A stretch of DNA of 64,000 nt, taken from the NCBI GenBank assembly GCA_026400815.1, contig JAPLOI010000019.1, positions 1 through 64,000 of the forward strand, in the 5' to 3' direction. Below are positions 19,107 to 27,748 of this stretch, piece by piece (the first letter of the stretch is position 1; each line of letters begins with the position of its first letter). Source of the stretch: Alphaproteobacteria bacterium. GTDB lineage: Bacteria; Pseudomonadota; Alphaproteobacteria; Acetobacterales; Acetobacteraceae. A program made the position numbers and the translations under genes. The notes beneath the pieces are model-generated. The model was given only the letters and a program-made list of their open reading frames with translations, had not been told where the DNA came from and did not search any database.

Positions 19107-21542
19107 TTGAAGGACCCGCCTGTCGGGCGATGCTGGCTCAAACCAGACCAACCTCGCGCGCCAAAGGCCTTGCCAGTCGCGCAGGCCTTTCGCATCGCGC
19201 AGGATCTATCGCATTTCGCGATCCGCCGCGTGGGCGAGCCTGATGCGGCACTGACCGACAAGCAGCGAGCACTGCTGGCCGGGTCTTTGTTGGCCGGCAA
19301 GGACTTGTCTTTCAACCAGATCAGGAAGCTTCTTGGACTCTCGAGCGGGGAAACCTTTAATCTCGAATCAAAGGCGAGAGAAAAGCTGAAGGGCGCCGAA
19401 ACGGCGGCACGTCTGGCAGGCAAGGACAAGCCGCTCTCTGCAATCTGGCCGGGCCTGGGATCGGAGTTGCAAGAGGCCGTGGTGCTCGCGCTGCTCAATT
19501 CGACGACGCCGGACCAAGCCGTGGCGGCACTTGTTGCCCTTGGTCTTCCCTCCGATCAGGCCAGGCAAGCCGAGCGCATCACTTTGCCCGACGGGCACGC
19601 CGCACTCTCCGCCGATGCGATGCGAGCCATCCTGCCGCATCTTGAGGCCGGGATGACCTACGACAAGGCTGTGATTGCAGCTGGCTTCCGACATCACTCC
19701 GACGACCGCGACGGCGTCATACTTGATCAGTTGCCATATTACGGCGCGGTGCTTGCTGAGCGCATCGGTACAGGCTCCGGCAAACCCGAGGACACTGACG
19801 AAAAGCGCCTTGGCCGTGTGCCTAATCCGACGGTTCACGTGGCCCTGAACCAGCTGCGCCATGTGGTGAACGCGGTCATCAAGCGGCACGGTCACCCCAC
19901 GCAAATCGTCGTCGAGGTGTTGCGGGAGCTGAACCAGTCTGCGTTCGAGCGCCGACGGATCGAGAAGGAGCAGGCGGAGAACGCAAAGCGGCGCGAGGCG
20001 TGGGCCAGGGATCTCGTAGCCCTTGGGCAACGTGTGAACGGGCGGAACCTTGCCTTGATGCGGCTATGGCATGAACAGTCCGGCGACCCCAAGGAACGAA
20101 TCTGTCCCTACTCCGGGGAACGCATTTCGCTCGCCCGGCTGTTCTCGGGCGAGGTGGAGCAGGATCACATCCTCCCCTTTGCCATTACGCTGGACGATAG
20201 TTTTGCCAACCGTGTCGTTGTGCTGCGCGAGGCGAACCGCCGCAAGTCGCGGCAGACTCCCCACCAGGCCTTTGGCGCCTCGCCGGAATGGCCAGACATC
20301 GTGCAGCGCGCTGCGCAGCTTCCCGGAAGCAAGGCTTGGCGTTTCGCACCGGACGCACTGCAGAAATGGCAGGGTGAGCACAGTGATTTCCTGGCCCGTC
20401 ATCTGACCGACAGCGCCTATCTGGCGCGTCTTGCGCGGCTCTATTTGCGCGCGGTCTGCGACCCCGACCAAGTCTATACGGTGCCGGGGCGCCTGACGTC
20501 GCTGCTCCGCCAGTCGCTTGGGCTGAACAGCGCGGCGCTGCTCGGCAAGGGTGGAGCGCGCAAAGAGCGCAACGATCACCGCCACCACGCAATTGATGCG
20601 CTGACGGTTGGCCTGGTGGACCGCTCGCTATTGCAGCGCGTGGCGACAGCGGCTGGCCGAGCGGAAGATCGCGGCCGACGGCTGATGGACGATCTGGGTG
20701 AGCCGTGGCCGGGTTTTCAGGCGGAGGCAGCATCTCGGTTGCGTGCTGTGGTTGTCTCGTTCAAGCCAGACACGGCACCAGCTGGCCGGCTGCACAACGA
20801 TACCGCCTATGCGACGCTCGTGGATGCCGGGCCGAAAGCGGCCAATGTCGCGCATCGGGTACCGATCCAGGCGCTGGCTGGCTGGAAGCCGGAGGATGTG
20901 CGCGACGCCGTCGCCGATTCACAACTGGCAGATCGCATCATCGGCGCGATCGGCAGTGCCGATGCCAAGCCGGCGCAGGCGGCCGCGCTCGGTGCAATCG
21001 TGCACGATGCCGCTGGGCGCACAGTGCGACGAGTGCGGGTCAGCGAAAGGCTAGACGGCACTGCCGCCATCGCCGACCGGCGGACTGGGCGCCCCTACAA
21101 GCGCGTCAAGCTGGATGCCAACCACCGGGTGGAGTTCTGGCGCTTGCCGCCAAGGGCGGGAAAGCTCGGCAAGGTGCAGATGCTGGTGGTGCCGATGTTG
21201 CATGCTGCGATGGATGCCGAGGCTGCGCGCCTTGGACGCCCTGTCGTCGATCGGCGCCTGCATCCCGCTGCGAAGCTTTTGATGCGTCTGCACAAGGACG
21301 ATGTAGTGGCTTTTGGTGTAGGTGAGGCTAGGCGACTGCTGAGGGTGGTAAAATTTCGGGAGGGGCAGGTAAATCTGGCCGAGGTTCACGAGAGTGGAAA
21401 CCTCAAAGCACGCGATGCGGACAAGGCAGACCCGTTTAAGTATGTGAACGCGAGCATAAGCCGCTTCGCAGCTGAAGGCGCCCGGAAGGTCTTCGTGGAC
21501 CCATCCGGTCGGGTCTTCGACCAGGGCTCCTTGCCATGGTGA
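19107..21542 (+). CDS. Cas9 C-terminal fragment (REC remainder, RuvC-II, HNH, RuvC-III, PI)
   Basis: The open frame resumes straight after the amber codon. The first possible start is TTG at 19107, with no visible ribosome-binding site, so independent translation is doubtful. The 811-residue segment holds the rest of the REC lobe, RuvC-II (fragment residue about 270), HNH (about 354), RuvC-III (about 494-497) and the C-terminal PAM-interacting region. All catalytic residues are intact and there are no further stops, so decay would have to be recent. Confidence 0.75.
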   Translation: MKDPPVGRCWLKPDQPRAPKALPVAQAFRIAQDLSHFAIRRVGEPDAALTDKQRALLAGSLLAGKDLSFNQIRKLLGLSSGETFNLESKAREKLKGAETAARLAGKDKPLSAIWPGLGSELQEAVVLALLNSTTPDQAVAALVALGLPSDQARQAERITLPDGHAALSADAMRAILPHLEAGMTYDKAVIAAGFRHHSDDRDGVILDQLPYYGAVLAERIGTGSGKPEDTDEKRLGRVPNPTVHVALNQLRHVVNAVIKRHGHPTQIVVEVLRELNQSAFERRRIEKEQAENAKRREAWARDLVALGQRVNGRNLALMRLWHEQSGDPKERICPYSGERISLARLFSGEVEQDHILPFAITLDDSFANRVVVLREANRRKSRQTPHQAFGASPEWPDIVQRAAQLPGSKAWRFAPDALQKWQGEHSDFLARHLTDSAYLARLARLYLRAVCDPDQVYTVPGRLTSLLRQSLGLNSAALLGKGGARKERNDHRHHAIDALTVGLVDRSLLQRVATAAGRAEDRGRRLMDDLGEPWPGFQAEAASRLRAVVVSFKPDTAPAGRLHNDTAYATLVDAGPKAANVAHRVPIQALAGWKPEDVRDAVADSQLADRIIGAIGSADAKPAQAAALGAIVHDAAGRTVRRVRVSERLDGTAAIADRRTGRPYKRVKLDANHRVEFWRLPPRAGKLGKVQMLVVPMLHAAMDAEAARLGRPVVDRRLHPAAKLLMRLHKDDVVAFGVGEARRLLRVVKFREGQVNLAEVHESGNLKARDADKADPFKYVNASISRFAAEGARKVFVDPSGRVFDQGSLPW

Positions 21543-22543
21543 GCCCGCTCGGCCGAGTGGTGGAGATCAACGAGGAGGGGCGCCACCTGTCAAAGGAACG
21601 CGGTTTCTTCGTAGTTCAGTCTGGTCGCGAGGAGGTTGGCCGAGTGCCGCTCGACGACCTGATGGCCGTCATGGCGACGGCGCGGGGTACGTCTGTATCG
21701 GTCGCGTTGCTCTCGGCATTGGCCGACCGCGGCGTTCCCTTCATCGTGCCGGGAGCGAACTTCGCCCCTGCAGCGCTGCTTTGGCCTGTGGAAGGGCACC
21801 ATGCTGTCTCCAAGCGCATGGCAGCGCAAATTGACCGCACTCGGCTTATGGAGAAGCGCCTTTGGCAGCAGGTAGTGGCAGCCAAGATCAGACGCCAGGG
21901 CTGGGCGCTGCATCGGGCTGGCATGCCCTCTGGTGCCTTCGGGCGCCTAGCACGCTTGGTCAAGCCCGGAGATCCCGAGAACATTGAGGCTCAGGCCGCG
22001 CGCCGCTACTGGCCGCTTCTGATGGGTGCCGCGTTCCGGCGCGACCAGGAGGCACCTGGTGCCAACGCACAACTCAACTACGGCTATGCGGTGCTTCGTG
22101 CTGCGGTGGCGCGCGCCATCTGCGCCTCAGGATTGCATCCCGGTCTCGGCCTGTTTCATCGGAACTCGCAGAATTCTATGCCTCTTGTTGACGACCTGAT
22201 GGAGCCGTTTCGGCCTATAGTCGACGATGCCGTGCGTTGCCTACTTGCCGATGGTGTGACGGATGTCACCATGGCCGCGAAACGCAGTCTGGTCGCGCTG
22301 CTATGGCAGGACGAGGTCTCAGCAGCCGGTACCTCGCCACTGGCGACGGCAATCCTGCGTACTGCACAGAGTCTGGCGGAAAGCTTCCTGTCCGGGTCGG
22401 CAATGCTTGCCTTTCCGTTCCTCGAGCTGGGGGGCCGCGATGATGGCGACGATGCTGAGCGGCTATCGGATCATGTGGATGGTCTTGATGTTCGATCTAC
22501 CCGTGATGACAAAGCCACAGCGCAAAGCGGCGGCGAAGTTTAG
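21536..22543 (+). CDS. cas1: CRISPR-associated endonuclease Cas1 (type II)
   Basis: The integrase has the active-site pattern Glu (ENIEAQAARRYWPLL), His (GLHPGLGLFHRNSQN) and Asp (LVDDLMEPFRP). With Cas2 it inserts new spacers. Its start ATG overlaps the cas9 stop by 7 nt. The protein is 335 residues; the recognisable family ends near residue 300 (LAFPFLELGG). The last 35 residues (RDDGDDAERLSDHVDG and on) are hydrophilic and overlap cas2 in another frame. This tail may come from a lost stop codon or small frameshift, or be a tolerated extension. Confidence 0.94.
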   Translation: MVSPLGRVVEINEEGRHLSKERGFFVVQSGREEVGRVPLDDLMAVMATARGTSVSVALLSALADRGVPFIVPGANFAPAALLWPVEGHHAVSKRMAAQIDRTRLMEKRLWQQVVAAKIRRQGWALHRAGMPSGAFGRLARLVKPGDPENIEAQAARRYWPLLMGAAFRRDQEAPGANAQLNYGYAVLRAAVARAICASGLHPGLGLFHRNSQNSMPLVDDLMEPFRPIVDDAVRCLLADGVTDVTMAAKRSLVALLWQDEVSAAGTSPLATAILRTAQSLAESFLSGSAMLAFPFLELGGRDDGDDAERLSDHVDGLDVRSTRDDKATAQSGGEV

Positions 22544-22781
22544 ACAATGGCTCCTCGACGAGGGCTGGGAGATGAGCCAATTCAGCGTTTACCTGCGTTG
22601 GTGCGTCGGCAAGGAGCAGGGCAACGCCCGGCTGCGCATGATAGCTCGGCAAGTGCCGAAGGATGGCAAAGTCCATGTGCTGATGGTGACCGACAAACAG
22701 TTCGAGACGATGACGGTGTTCCGCGGTCCAGTGCGGGAGAAAAGGCGGATGGGACGCCATGAGCAGCTGACTTTGTTTTGA
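22452..22781 (+). CDS. cas2: CRISPR-associated protein Cas2 (type II)
   Basis: The protein matches type II Cas2. It has an N-terminal beta strand with the conserved Asp (MWMVLMFDLPV), FSVYLRWCVGKEQGNARLR, KVHVLMVTDKQFE and a C-terminal EQLTLF. Cas2 dimers bridge two Cas1 dimers in the spacer-integration complex. I chose the ATG at 22452 (MLSGYRIMW), where family members begin; ATGs at 22440 and 22443 are also in frame. Any of these overlaps cas1 by about 90-104 nt, much more than the usual few bases. Confidence 0.93.
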   Translation: MLSGYRIMWMVLMFDLPVMTKPQRKAAAKFRQWLLDEGWEMSQFSVYLRWCVGKEQGNARLRMIARQVPKDGKVHVLMVTDKQFETMTVFRGPVREKRRMGRHEQLTLF

Positions 22782-22805
22782 GGGCAAATTTTTGTTGCGT
22801 CCAAC

Positions 22806-22843
22806 CCGCCCTATCGCATTGTGTTTTCAATGCGCTAGGGCGG
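22806..22843. terminator. Hairpin between cas2 and the CRISPR array
   Basis: Fifteen-base arms (CCGCCCTATCGCATT and AATGCGCTAGGGCGG) pair with one mismatch around an 8-base loop. It ends 5 nt before the first repeat. Neither side has a good U-tract. It could end the cas transcript, or cap array transcription coming from the opposite direction. Confidence 0.5.
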
Positions 22844-22848
22844 CTTGG

Positions 22849-23538
22849 AGCCTAGCCGATGGGGGAATGGGGGCCAACCGCAACTACGCGTCTCCACAGA
22901 TCTAGGACGTCCTAGCCTAGCCGATGGGGGAATGGGGGCCAACCGCAACTGACCGTCTGGGGGTTGTTCTCCGGCGCCAGCCTAGCCGATGGGGGAATGG
23001 GGGCCAACCGCAACATATCGTTCCGCCGGTTGGCAGGTTGTGCCAGCCTAGCCGATGGGGGAATGGGGGCCAACCGCAACCTACGAGGCTAGCGTGTTCC
23101 CGCCCATGGAGCCTAGCCGATGGGGGAATGGGGGCCAACCGCAACATCTTGGTCGCGAACCACAGAGGATCGAACAGCCTAGCCGATGGGGGAATGGGGG
23201 CCAACCGCAACGTCGGCAGCGCGGCGCGGCGCACGTTGTTCAGCCTAGCCGATGGGGGAATGGGGGCCAACCGCAACACACGGTTGCACCGCGTCCAGCA
23301 ACGTTTAGCCTAGCCGATGGGGGAATGGGGGCCAACCGCAACTTGCCAGCGTCTTCAGCCCCCGCGCCGTGGAGCCTAGCCGATGGGGGAATGGGGGCCA
23401 ACCGCAACGGCGCCACGAGCGAAGGCTACGCATGAGTAGCCTAGCCGATGGGGGAATGGGGGCCAACCGCAACCGCTCAGCCGCGCCACGCTCAGCCGCA
23501 CTAGCCTAGCCGATGGGGGAATGGGGGCCAACCGCAAC
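22849..23538 (-). CRISPR. Type II-C CRISPR array: 11 identical 36-nt repeats, 10 spacers
   Basis: On the plus strand the repeat reads AGCCTAGCCG, then ATGGGGGAATGGGGGCC, then AACCGCAAC. Repeats start at 22849, 22914, 22979, 23045, 23110, 23176, 23242, 23307, 23373, 23438 and 23503, and I see no base differences among them. Spacers are 29-30 nt and all distinct. Type II repeats in crRNA sense begin GTTG, and the tracrRNA anti-repeat is on the minus strand, so crRNAs are read from the minus strand. The crRNA-sense repeat ends in TAGGCT. This resembles the position of the repeat-embedded -10 box of Neisseria II-C arrays, but that is only suggestive. Confidence 0.97.
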
Positions 23539-23660
23539 ACCTCAGTCTTGTCCTTCCTTTGGTTCCGTCGGGCAAAATGAACGAAATTTGTTGTCGCGGA
23601 AATAAAGAGAGTCTTTCATATCCCTTTCAGGAAATACCAAGCACAAAATCAGAAAAGTTT
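23539..23660 (-). promoter_or_regulatory. Candidate CRISPR leader, AT-rich
   Basis: The segment between the last repeat and the B-type hairpin is clearly AT-richer than its surroundings (for example AAAATGAACGAAATTTG near 23573-23589). It lies at the 5' end of the array in crRNA orientation. No gene is visible. Leader function is inferred from position only. Confidence 0.4.
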
Positions 23661-23663
23661 TTT

Positions 23664-23687
23664 GGTTCTTTTTTTCAAAAAAGAACC
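23664..23687. terminator. B-type AT-rich hairpin after GMC oxidoreductase gene (module site 2)
   Basis: Eleven-base arms (GGTTCTTTTTT and AAAAAAGAACC) with a minimal loop sit 11 nt past the stop codon of the minus-strand GMC gene. There is no A partner or central hairpin at this site. Confidence 0.6.
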
Positions 23688-23698
23688 GCTTTCTTCCT

Positions 23699-25294
23699 TC
23701 ACCCTGCCCGCACATCCTCCAACACCATGGCGGCGCATTTCTCGCCGATCATGATGGTGGGGGCGTTGGTGTTGCCGGAGGTGAGGGCGGGCATGATCGA
23801 GGCGTCGGCCACACGCAGGCCGGCGATTCCGTGCACGCGCAGCCGGCTGTCCACCACGGCGCCCGGGCCTTCGCCCATGCGGCAGGTGCCGACGGGGTGG
23901 TAGAGGGTGTTGCCGTAGTTGCGCATGTAGTCCAGCAGCTGCGCGTCCGTCTGCACATCGGGGCCGGGCAGGGTTTCCATCGTGCTGTGTTTGGCCAGCG
24001 CGGGGGAGGCGAAGATGTTGCGGGTGAAGCGGATGCCGGCGGCCAGCACCTGCTGGTCTGAGACCGCGGAGAGGTAGTTGGGCTGGATGCGTGGGCGGGC
24101 GAACGGGTCGGCCGAGGTGGCCATGATGGTGCCGCGGCTGTCTGGCCGGACGGGGCAGACGGCGACCGTCATGCCGCCTTCGCGTTCCAGTTTGCCGAAG
24201 CGGACGGGGTCGTAGCTGGCGGGGGTGAAGAGCAGTTGCAGGTCGGGCGAGGCCAGGCCTTCGCGGGAGGCGCAGAAGACTTGCGCGGTGGTGACGCCGA
24301 AGGTGAGGGCGCCGCGGCCGGTGAAGACGAATTTTGCCGCCTCGCCCAGCAGGCGCAGCCCGGTGGCGAGCTGGTTGGTGGAGATGCTGCCGGTGACGCG
24401 GTGGGAGACGCGGGCGACGTAGTGGTCTTGCAGGTTCATGCCCACGCCGGGCAGGTGGTGGAGGGGTTCCACGCCGATCGATTGCAGGTGCTCGGCCGGG
24501 CCGATGCCGGAGACGTGGAGCAGGTGGGGCGAGTTGACCGCGCCGCCGCTGATGATCACCTCGCGGCGGGCGCGCAGCTCTCGCATCACGCCGCGTTGGC
24601 GGAAAGTGACGCCGACGCAGCGCTTGCCTTCGAAGAGCAGCTTGCCGGCCTGCGCTTCCGTCTCCACGCGCAGGTTGGGGTAGCCGCGGACGGAGGCGAG
24701 GAAGGTTTGCGCGGTGGAGCCGCGGCGGCGGCCGAGGCGGGTGTTCTGGGAGTAGCCGACGCCGGTCTGCTCGCCGTCGTTGAGGTCGGGGCGGAAGGGG
24801 TGGCCGGCCTGCTGGGAGGCTTCGACGAAGCGGTGCGTGAGTGGAAGGATGGTGCGGTAATCTTCCACCTGCAGCGGGCCTTCGTGGCCGCGGTGGTCGC
24901 CGGTGCCTTGGATGTAGTTCTCCGACTTGCGGAAATAGGGCAGCACGTCGTCGTAGCTCCAGCCGCGGCAGCCCATCTGGGCCCAGCCGTCGAAATCCGC
25001 CGCGTGGCCGCGCACGTAGAGCATGCCGTTGATGGAGGAGGAGCCGCCGAGCACCCGGCCGCGGGGCCAGTGGATGGGGCGGCCGGCGGTGCCCTGTTCC
25101 GGCTCCGAGGCGAACATCCAGTTCACCTTCGGGTTGTGGATGAGCTTCAGCACGCCGGCGGGGATGTGGATCCAGGGCAGCGTGTCTTTCGGGCCGGCTT
25201 CCAGCAGCACGACGCGGGCGCCGGATTCCACCAGCCGTGCCGCCACCACGCAGCCGGCCGAGCCAGCCCCTACCACGATGTAGTCCGCGTCCAT
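23699..25294 (-). CDS. GMC-family FAD-dependent oxidoreductase (choline dehydrogenase-like)
   Basis: The 531-residue protein begins with the FAD-binding motif [17 protein letters not shown]. It then shows GMC signature 1 ([19 protein letters not shown]) and signature 2 ([17 protein letters not shown]). The C-terminal active site includes [10 protein letters not shown], with the catalytic His, and [15 protein letters not shown]. Such enzymes oxidise alcohols, including choline and long-chain or polyethylene-glycol-type alcohols; the substrate cannot be told. The ATG at 25294 follows GGGGAGGA and gives the normal N-terminus. It is divergent from the TRAP permease genes. Confidence 0.9.
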   Translation of the reverse strand: MDADYIVVGAGSAGCVVAARLVESGARVVLLEAGPKDTLPWIHIPAGVLKLIHNPKVNWMFASEPEQGTAGRPIHWPRGRVLGGSSSINGMLYVRGHAADFDGWAQMGCRGWSYDDVLPYFRKSENYIQGTGDHRGHEGPLQVEDYRTILPLTHRFVEASQQAGHPFRPDLNDGEQTGVGYSQNTRLGRRRGSTAQTFLASVRGYPNLRVETEAQAGKLLFEGKRCVGVTFRQRGVMRELRARREVIISGGAVNSPHLLHVSGIGPAEHLQSIGVEPLHHLPGVGMNLQDHYVARVSHRVTGSISTNQLATGLRLLGEAAKFVFTGRGALTFGVTTAQVFCASREGLASPDLQLLFTPASYDPVRFGKLEREGGMTVAVCPVRPDSRGTIMATSADPFARPRIQPNYLSAVSDQQVLAAGIRFTRNIFASPALAKHSTMETLPGPDVQTDAQLLDYMRNYGNTLYHPVGTCRMGEGPGAVVDSRLRVHGIAGLRVADASIMPALTSGNTNAPTIMIGEKCAAMVLEDVRAG

Positions 25295-25487
25295 TTCGTC
25301 CTCCCCGGCCACCCGCGCGCAGGATCGGGCGGGGCCGGTGCGGCCGCAAGGGGTACGGCGGCGTTTCTCCCCTTCCCTTTTGCGCAACAGTCGGTAAAGA
25401 CGGATTTTGGTGGACGTACAGTAATCGCGCTACCCCTCGTCCGGCCCGGGCGGGCGATAACAACGTGCAGGGAAGGGTGGCGCAGCC

Positions 25488-26030
25488 GTGAAGCCTCTCC
25501 TCGGATTCAGCCAAGCGGTGGACTGGTTCAACCAGCTCCTCGGCAAGGCGTGCGACTGGCTGGTGCTGCTGGCCTGCGTGGTCAGTGCTGGCAATGCGAT
25601 GGTTCGCTATGCCTACGACATCAGTTCCAACGCCTGGCTTGAGGCGCAGTGGTACATGTTCGCCGTGATCGTGATGCTGGGGGCGAGCTACACGCTGAAG
25701 AAGAACGAGCATGTGCGCGTGGATCTTTGGTACATGACCCTTTCGCGCCGCGGCCAGATCTGGGTCGACATCACCGGGACGGTGCTGTTCCTGATCCCGA
25801 CCTGCCTGCTTTTGGCCTGGCTGTCCTGGCCGTTCTTCCTGCAGTCCTTCCCCAATGAGGTTTCCACCAACGCCGGCGGGTTGCTGCGTTGGCCGGTGAA
25901 GATCCTGGTGCCGTTGGGCTTCGTGCTGGTGGCGCTGCAGGGTGTGTCCGAGGTGATCAAGCGCGTGGCGGCGCTGCAGGGCCACGATATTCCCGACCTT
26001 GAGGCCCATTACGAAAGGCCGCTGCAATGA
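25488..26030 (+). CDS. TRAP transporter small permease (DctQ)
   Basis: The 180-residue membrane protein has four predicted helices and DctQ features (EAQWYMFAVIVMLGASYTLKKNEHVRVD). It starts with GTG after an AGGGAAGGG site. With the large permease it forms the sodium-driven TRAP channel, fed by a periplasmic binding protein. It overlaps dctM by 4 bp. Confidence 0.9.
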   Translation: MKPLLGFSQAVDWFNQLLGKACDWLVLLACVVSAGNAMVRYAYDISSNAWLEAQWYMFAVIVMLGASYTLKKNEHVRVDLWYMTLSRRGQIWVDITGTVLFLIPTCLLLAWLSWPFFLQSFPNEVSTNAGGLLRWPVKILVPLGFVLVALQGVSEVIKRVAALQGHDIPDLEAHYERPLQ

Positions 26031-27640
26031 TCCCGCTGGATTGGATGCCGCCGCTGATGTTCGGCGGCCTGGTGGTGTTCATGCTGTTCGGCTTCCCGGT
26101 GGCGTTCTCGCTGGCCGCCGTGGGGCTGTTCTTCGGCTTCATCGCCATCGAGCACGGCTTCTTCACCATGCCGTTCCTGCAGGCGATCCCGGGGCGTGTC
26201 TTTGGCAACATCCTGGCCAACGACCTGCTGTTGGCGATCCCATTCTTTACGTTCATGGGCGCCATATTGGAGAAATGCGGGCTGGCCGAGGACATGCTGG
26301 AGAGCATGGGCCAGCTGTTCGGGCCGCTGAAGGGCGGGCTGGGCTACTCCGTGATCATCGTGGGCTTCATCCTCGGCGCCATCACCGGCACTGTGGCGGC
26401 CCAGGTGATCGCCATGGCCATGATCACCATGCCGGTGATGATGCGCTACAACTACAACATCCGCTACGCGACCGGCGTGCTGGCTGCATCGGGGACCATC
26501 ACGCAGGTGGTGCCGCCCTCGCTGGTGCTGGTGGTGCTGGCCGACCAGCTCGGCCGCTCCGTCGGCGACATGTACCTGGGCGCCTGGGGCCCCTCGCTGG
26601 TGCAGATCGCGCTGTTCGCCGGCTACACCTTCATGCTGACGATCTTCCGCCCGCACTACGTGCCGCCGGTGCCGCGCACGCTGACCGGCTGGCCGCTGCT
26701 CATCAAGTGCATGTGGGGCATCATTCCCGCGGCGGTGCTGATCTTCCTGGTGCTGGGCACGATCATGCTCGGCCTGGCAACGCCCACCGAGGCGGGCGCC
26801 ATGGGCGCGATCGGCGCCATCGTTCTGGCGGTGGTGCGCAACGCACCACTCTCCCGGATGGACTGGGCCATCGCCATCGGCGGTCTGGCGGCTGCCATCA
26901 TCGGCAGCCTGGTGGGCCTGGTGGCGTTCAAGTCGCCGCTGTTCAAGGTGATCTTCACCGTGATGTTCGCCAGCATCATCTGGCTGTGCTGGCGCGCCTG
27001 GCGCACCAAGGATCTGCACGACCTGATCGTGCAGGCGTTCCAGGTGACGATGCGCATCACCTCCATGGTGGCCTTCATCCTGGTGGGCGCCACCTGCTTC
27101 TCCATCACCTTCGCGGGCGTGGATGGCAACCATTGGGTGGAGCACTGGCTGACCGGGCTGCCCGGCGGCGTGTGGGGCTTCCTGGCGGCGGTGAACCTGT
27201 TCGTGTTCTTCATCGCCTTCTTCCTCGATTTCTTCGAGATCGCCTTCATCATCGTGCCGATGCTGGCCCCGGTGGCGCAGAAGATCCTGGCCCCGGTGGT
27301 GGGCGCGGATGCCGCGCTGATCTGGTTCGGCGTGATGCTGTGCGTGAACATGCAGACCAGCTTCATGCACCCGCCCTTCGGCTTCGCGTTGTTCTACCTG
27401 CGCAGCGTGGTGCCCAAGGAGGTGAAGACCAGCGACATCTACTGGGGCTCGCTCCCGTGGGTGGGGCTGCAGCTGATCATGGTGGGGCTGGTGATCGCCT
27501 TCCCGATCTTGGTTACGGGCTTGCTGGACGAGCCTTCGAAGATCGACCCGAGCACGGTGAAGATCGAGATCGCGCCGCCGCCGGCGGATGACGACGATAC
27601 CGCCCCGCCGGTCTTCGCGCCGGCTCCCGCGCGGCCATAG
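26027..27640 (+). CDS. TRAP transporter large permease (DctM), long form
   Basis: The 537-residue membrane protein shows DctM-family features (NDLLLAIPFFTFMGAILEKCGLAEDML and GTITQVVPPSLVLVVLADQLG). It is about 100 residues longer than many DctM proteins. The extra stretch is in the middle, about residues 280-350, and appears to add hydrophobic helices. A Pro/Ala/Asp-rich tail ends the protein. It overlaps dctQ by an ATGA. Its likely partner binding protein is the TakP-like gene just downstream on the opposite strand. It ends with TAG. Confidence 0.9.
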   Translation: MIPLDWMPPLMFGGLVVFMLFGFPVAFSLAAVGLFFGFIAIEHGFFTMPFLQAIPGRVFGNILANDLLLAIPFFTFMGAILEKCGLAEDMLESMGQLFGPLKGGLGYSVIIVGFILGAITGTVAAQVIAMAMITMPVMMRYNYNIRYATGVLAASGTITQVVPPSLVLVVLADQLGRSVGDMYLGAWGPSLVQIALFAGYTFMLTIFRPHYVPPVPRTLTGWPLLIKCMWGIIPAAVLIFLVLGTIMLGLATPTEAGAMGAIGAIVLAVVRNAPLSRMDWAIAIGGLAAAIIGSLVGLVAFKSPLFKVIFTVMFASIIWLCWRAWRTKDLHDLIVQAFQVTMRITSMVAFILVGATCFSITFAGVDGNHWVEHWLTGLPGGVWGFLAAVNLFVFFIAFFLDFFEIAFIIVPMLAPVAQKILAPVVGADAALIWFGVMLCVNMQTSFMHPPFGFALFYLRSVVPKEVKTSDIYWGSLPWVGLQLIMVGLVIAFPILVTGLLDEPSKIDPSTVKIEIAPPPADDDDTAPPVFAPAPARP

Positions 27641-27650
27641 CAGGGAAGAA

Positions 27651-27680
27651 GCCCCTTCGCGGCTGCGGCCGGGAAGGGGC
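27651..27680. terminator. Hairpin between dctM and takP-like gene
   Basis: Perfect 8-base arms GCCCCTTC and GAAGGGGC lie 10 nt after the dctM stop. With the next hairpin it separates two convergent genes. Confidence 0.55.
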
Positions 27681-27696
27681 AGTGCCCAACAGAAAA

Positions 27697-27732
27697 CGGG
27701 CGGCGGGATCACTCCCGCCGCCCGCTTTGTTT
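27697..27732 (+). terminator. Intrinsic terminator between convergent TRAP genes
   Basis: A perfect 11-bp GC stem (CGGGCGGCGGG/CCCGCCGCCCG, 6-base loop) is followed by CTTTGTTT on the plus strand. On the minus strand the stem is followed by TTTTCTG, so it can act in both directions. Confidence 0.75.
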
Positions 27733-27748
27733 CAGGCAGGCTTTCGGC

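Larger units (their letters stand above)
18399..21542 (+). pseudogene. cas9: cas9 (type II-C), interrupted by one in-frame TAG at codon 234
   Basis: One continuous reading frame encodes a 1047-residue Cas9 if codon 234 is read as an amino acid; that length fits type II-C. Every nuclease landmark is present in order: RuvC-I Asp8 (LALDIGANSIGW), an Arg-rich bridge helix (about 52-80), RuvC-II Glu506 (IVVEVLREL), HNH His590 (EQDHILPFAITLDDSFANR) and RuvC-III His730/Asp733 (HHAIDAL). The stop falls between ILFH and RPLK, where Cas9 proteins have a conserved QRPL. One CAG-to-TAG transition would explain it. There is no frame change and no other disruption. Codon use is less GC-rich than in neighbouring genes. 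It overlaps cas1 by 7 nt. Confidence 0.9.

Noticed and set aside
19107-21542. Second cas9 ORF as an independent, naturally split gene
   Set aside because: The only start is a TTG without a ribosome-binding site. The two frames are in register with exactly one stop codon at a conserved residue, so a nonsense change in one gene is simpler. Expression data could reverse this.
22917-23435. Several ORFs of 120-129 residues inside the CRISPR array
   Set aside because: They are translations of the 36-nt repeats, recurring as a short peptide around GEWGPT or DGGMGANRN, and not genes.
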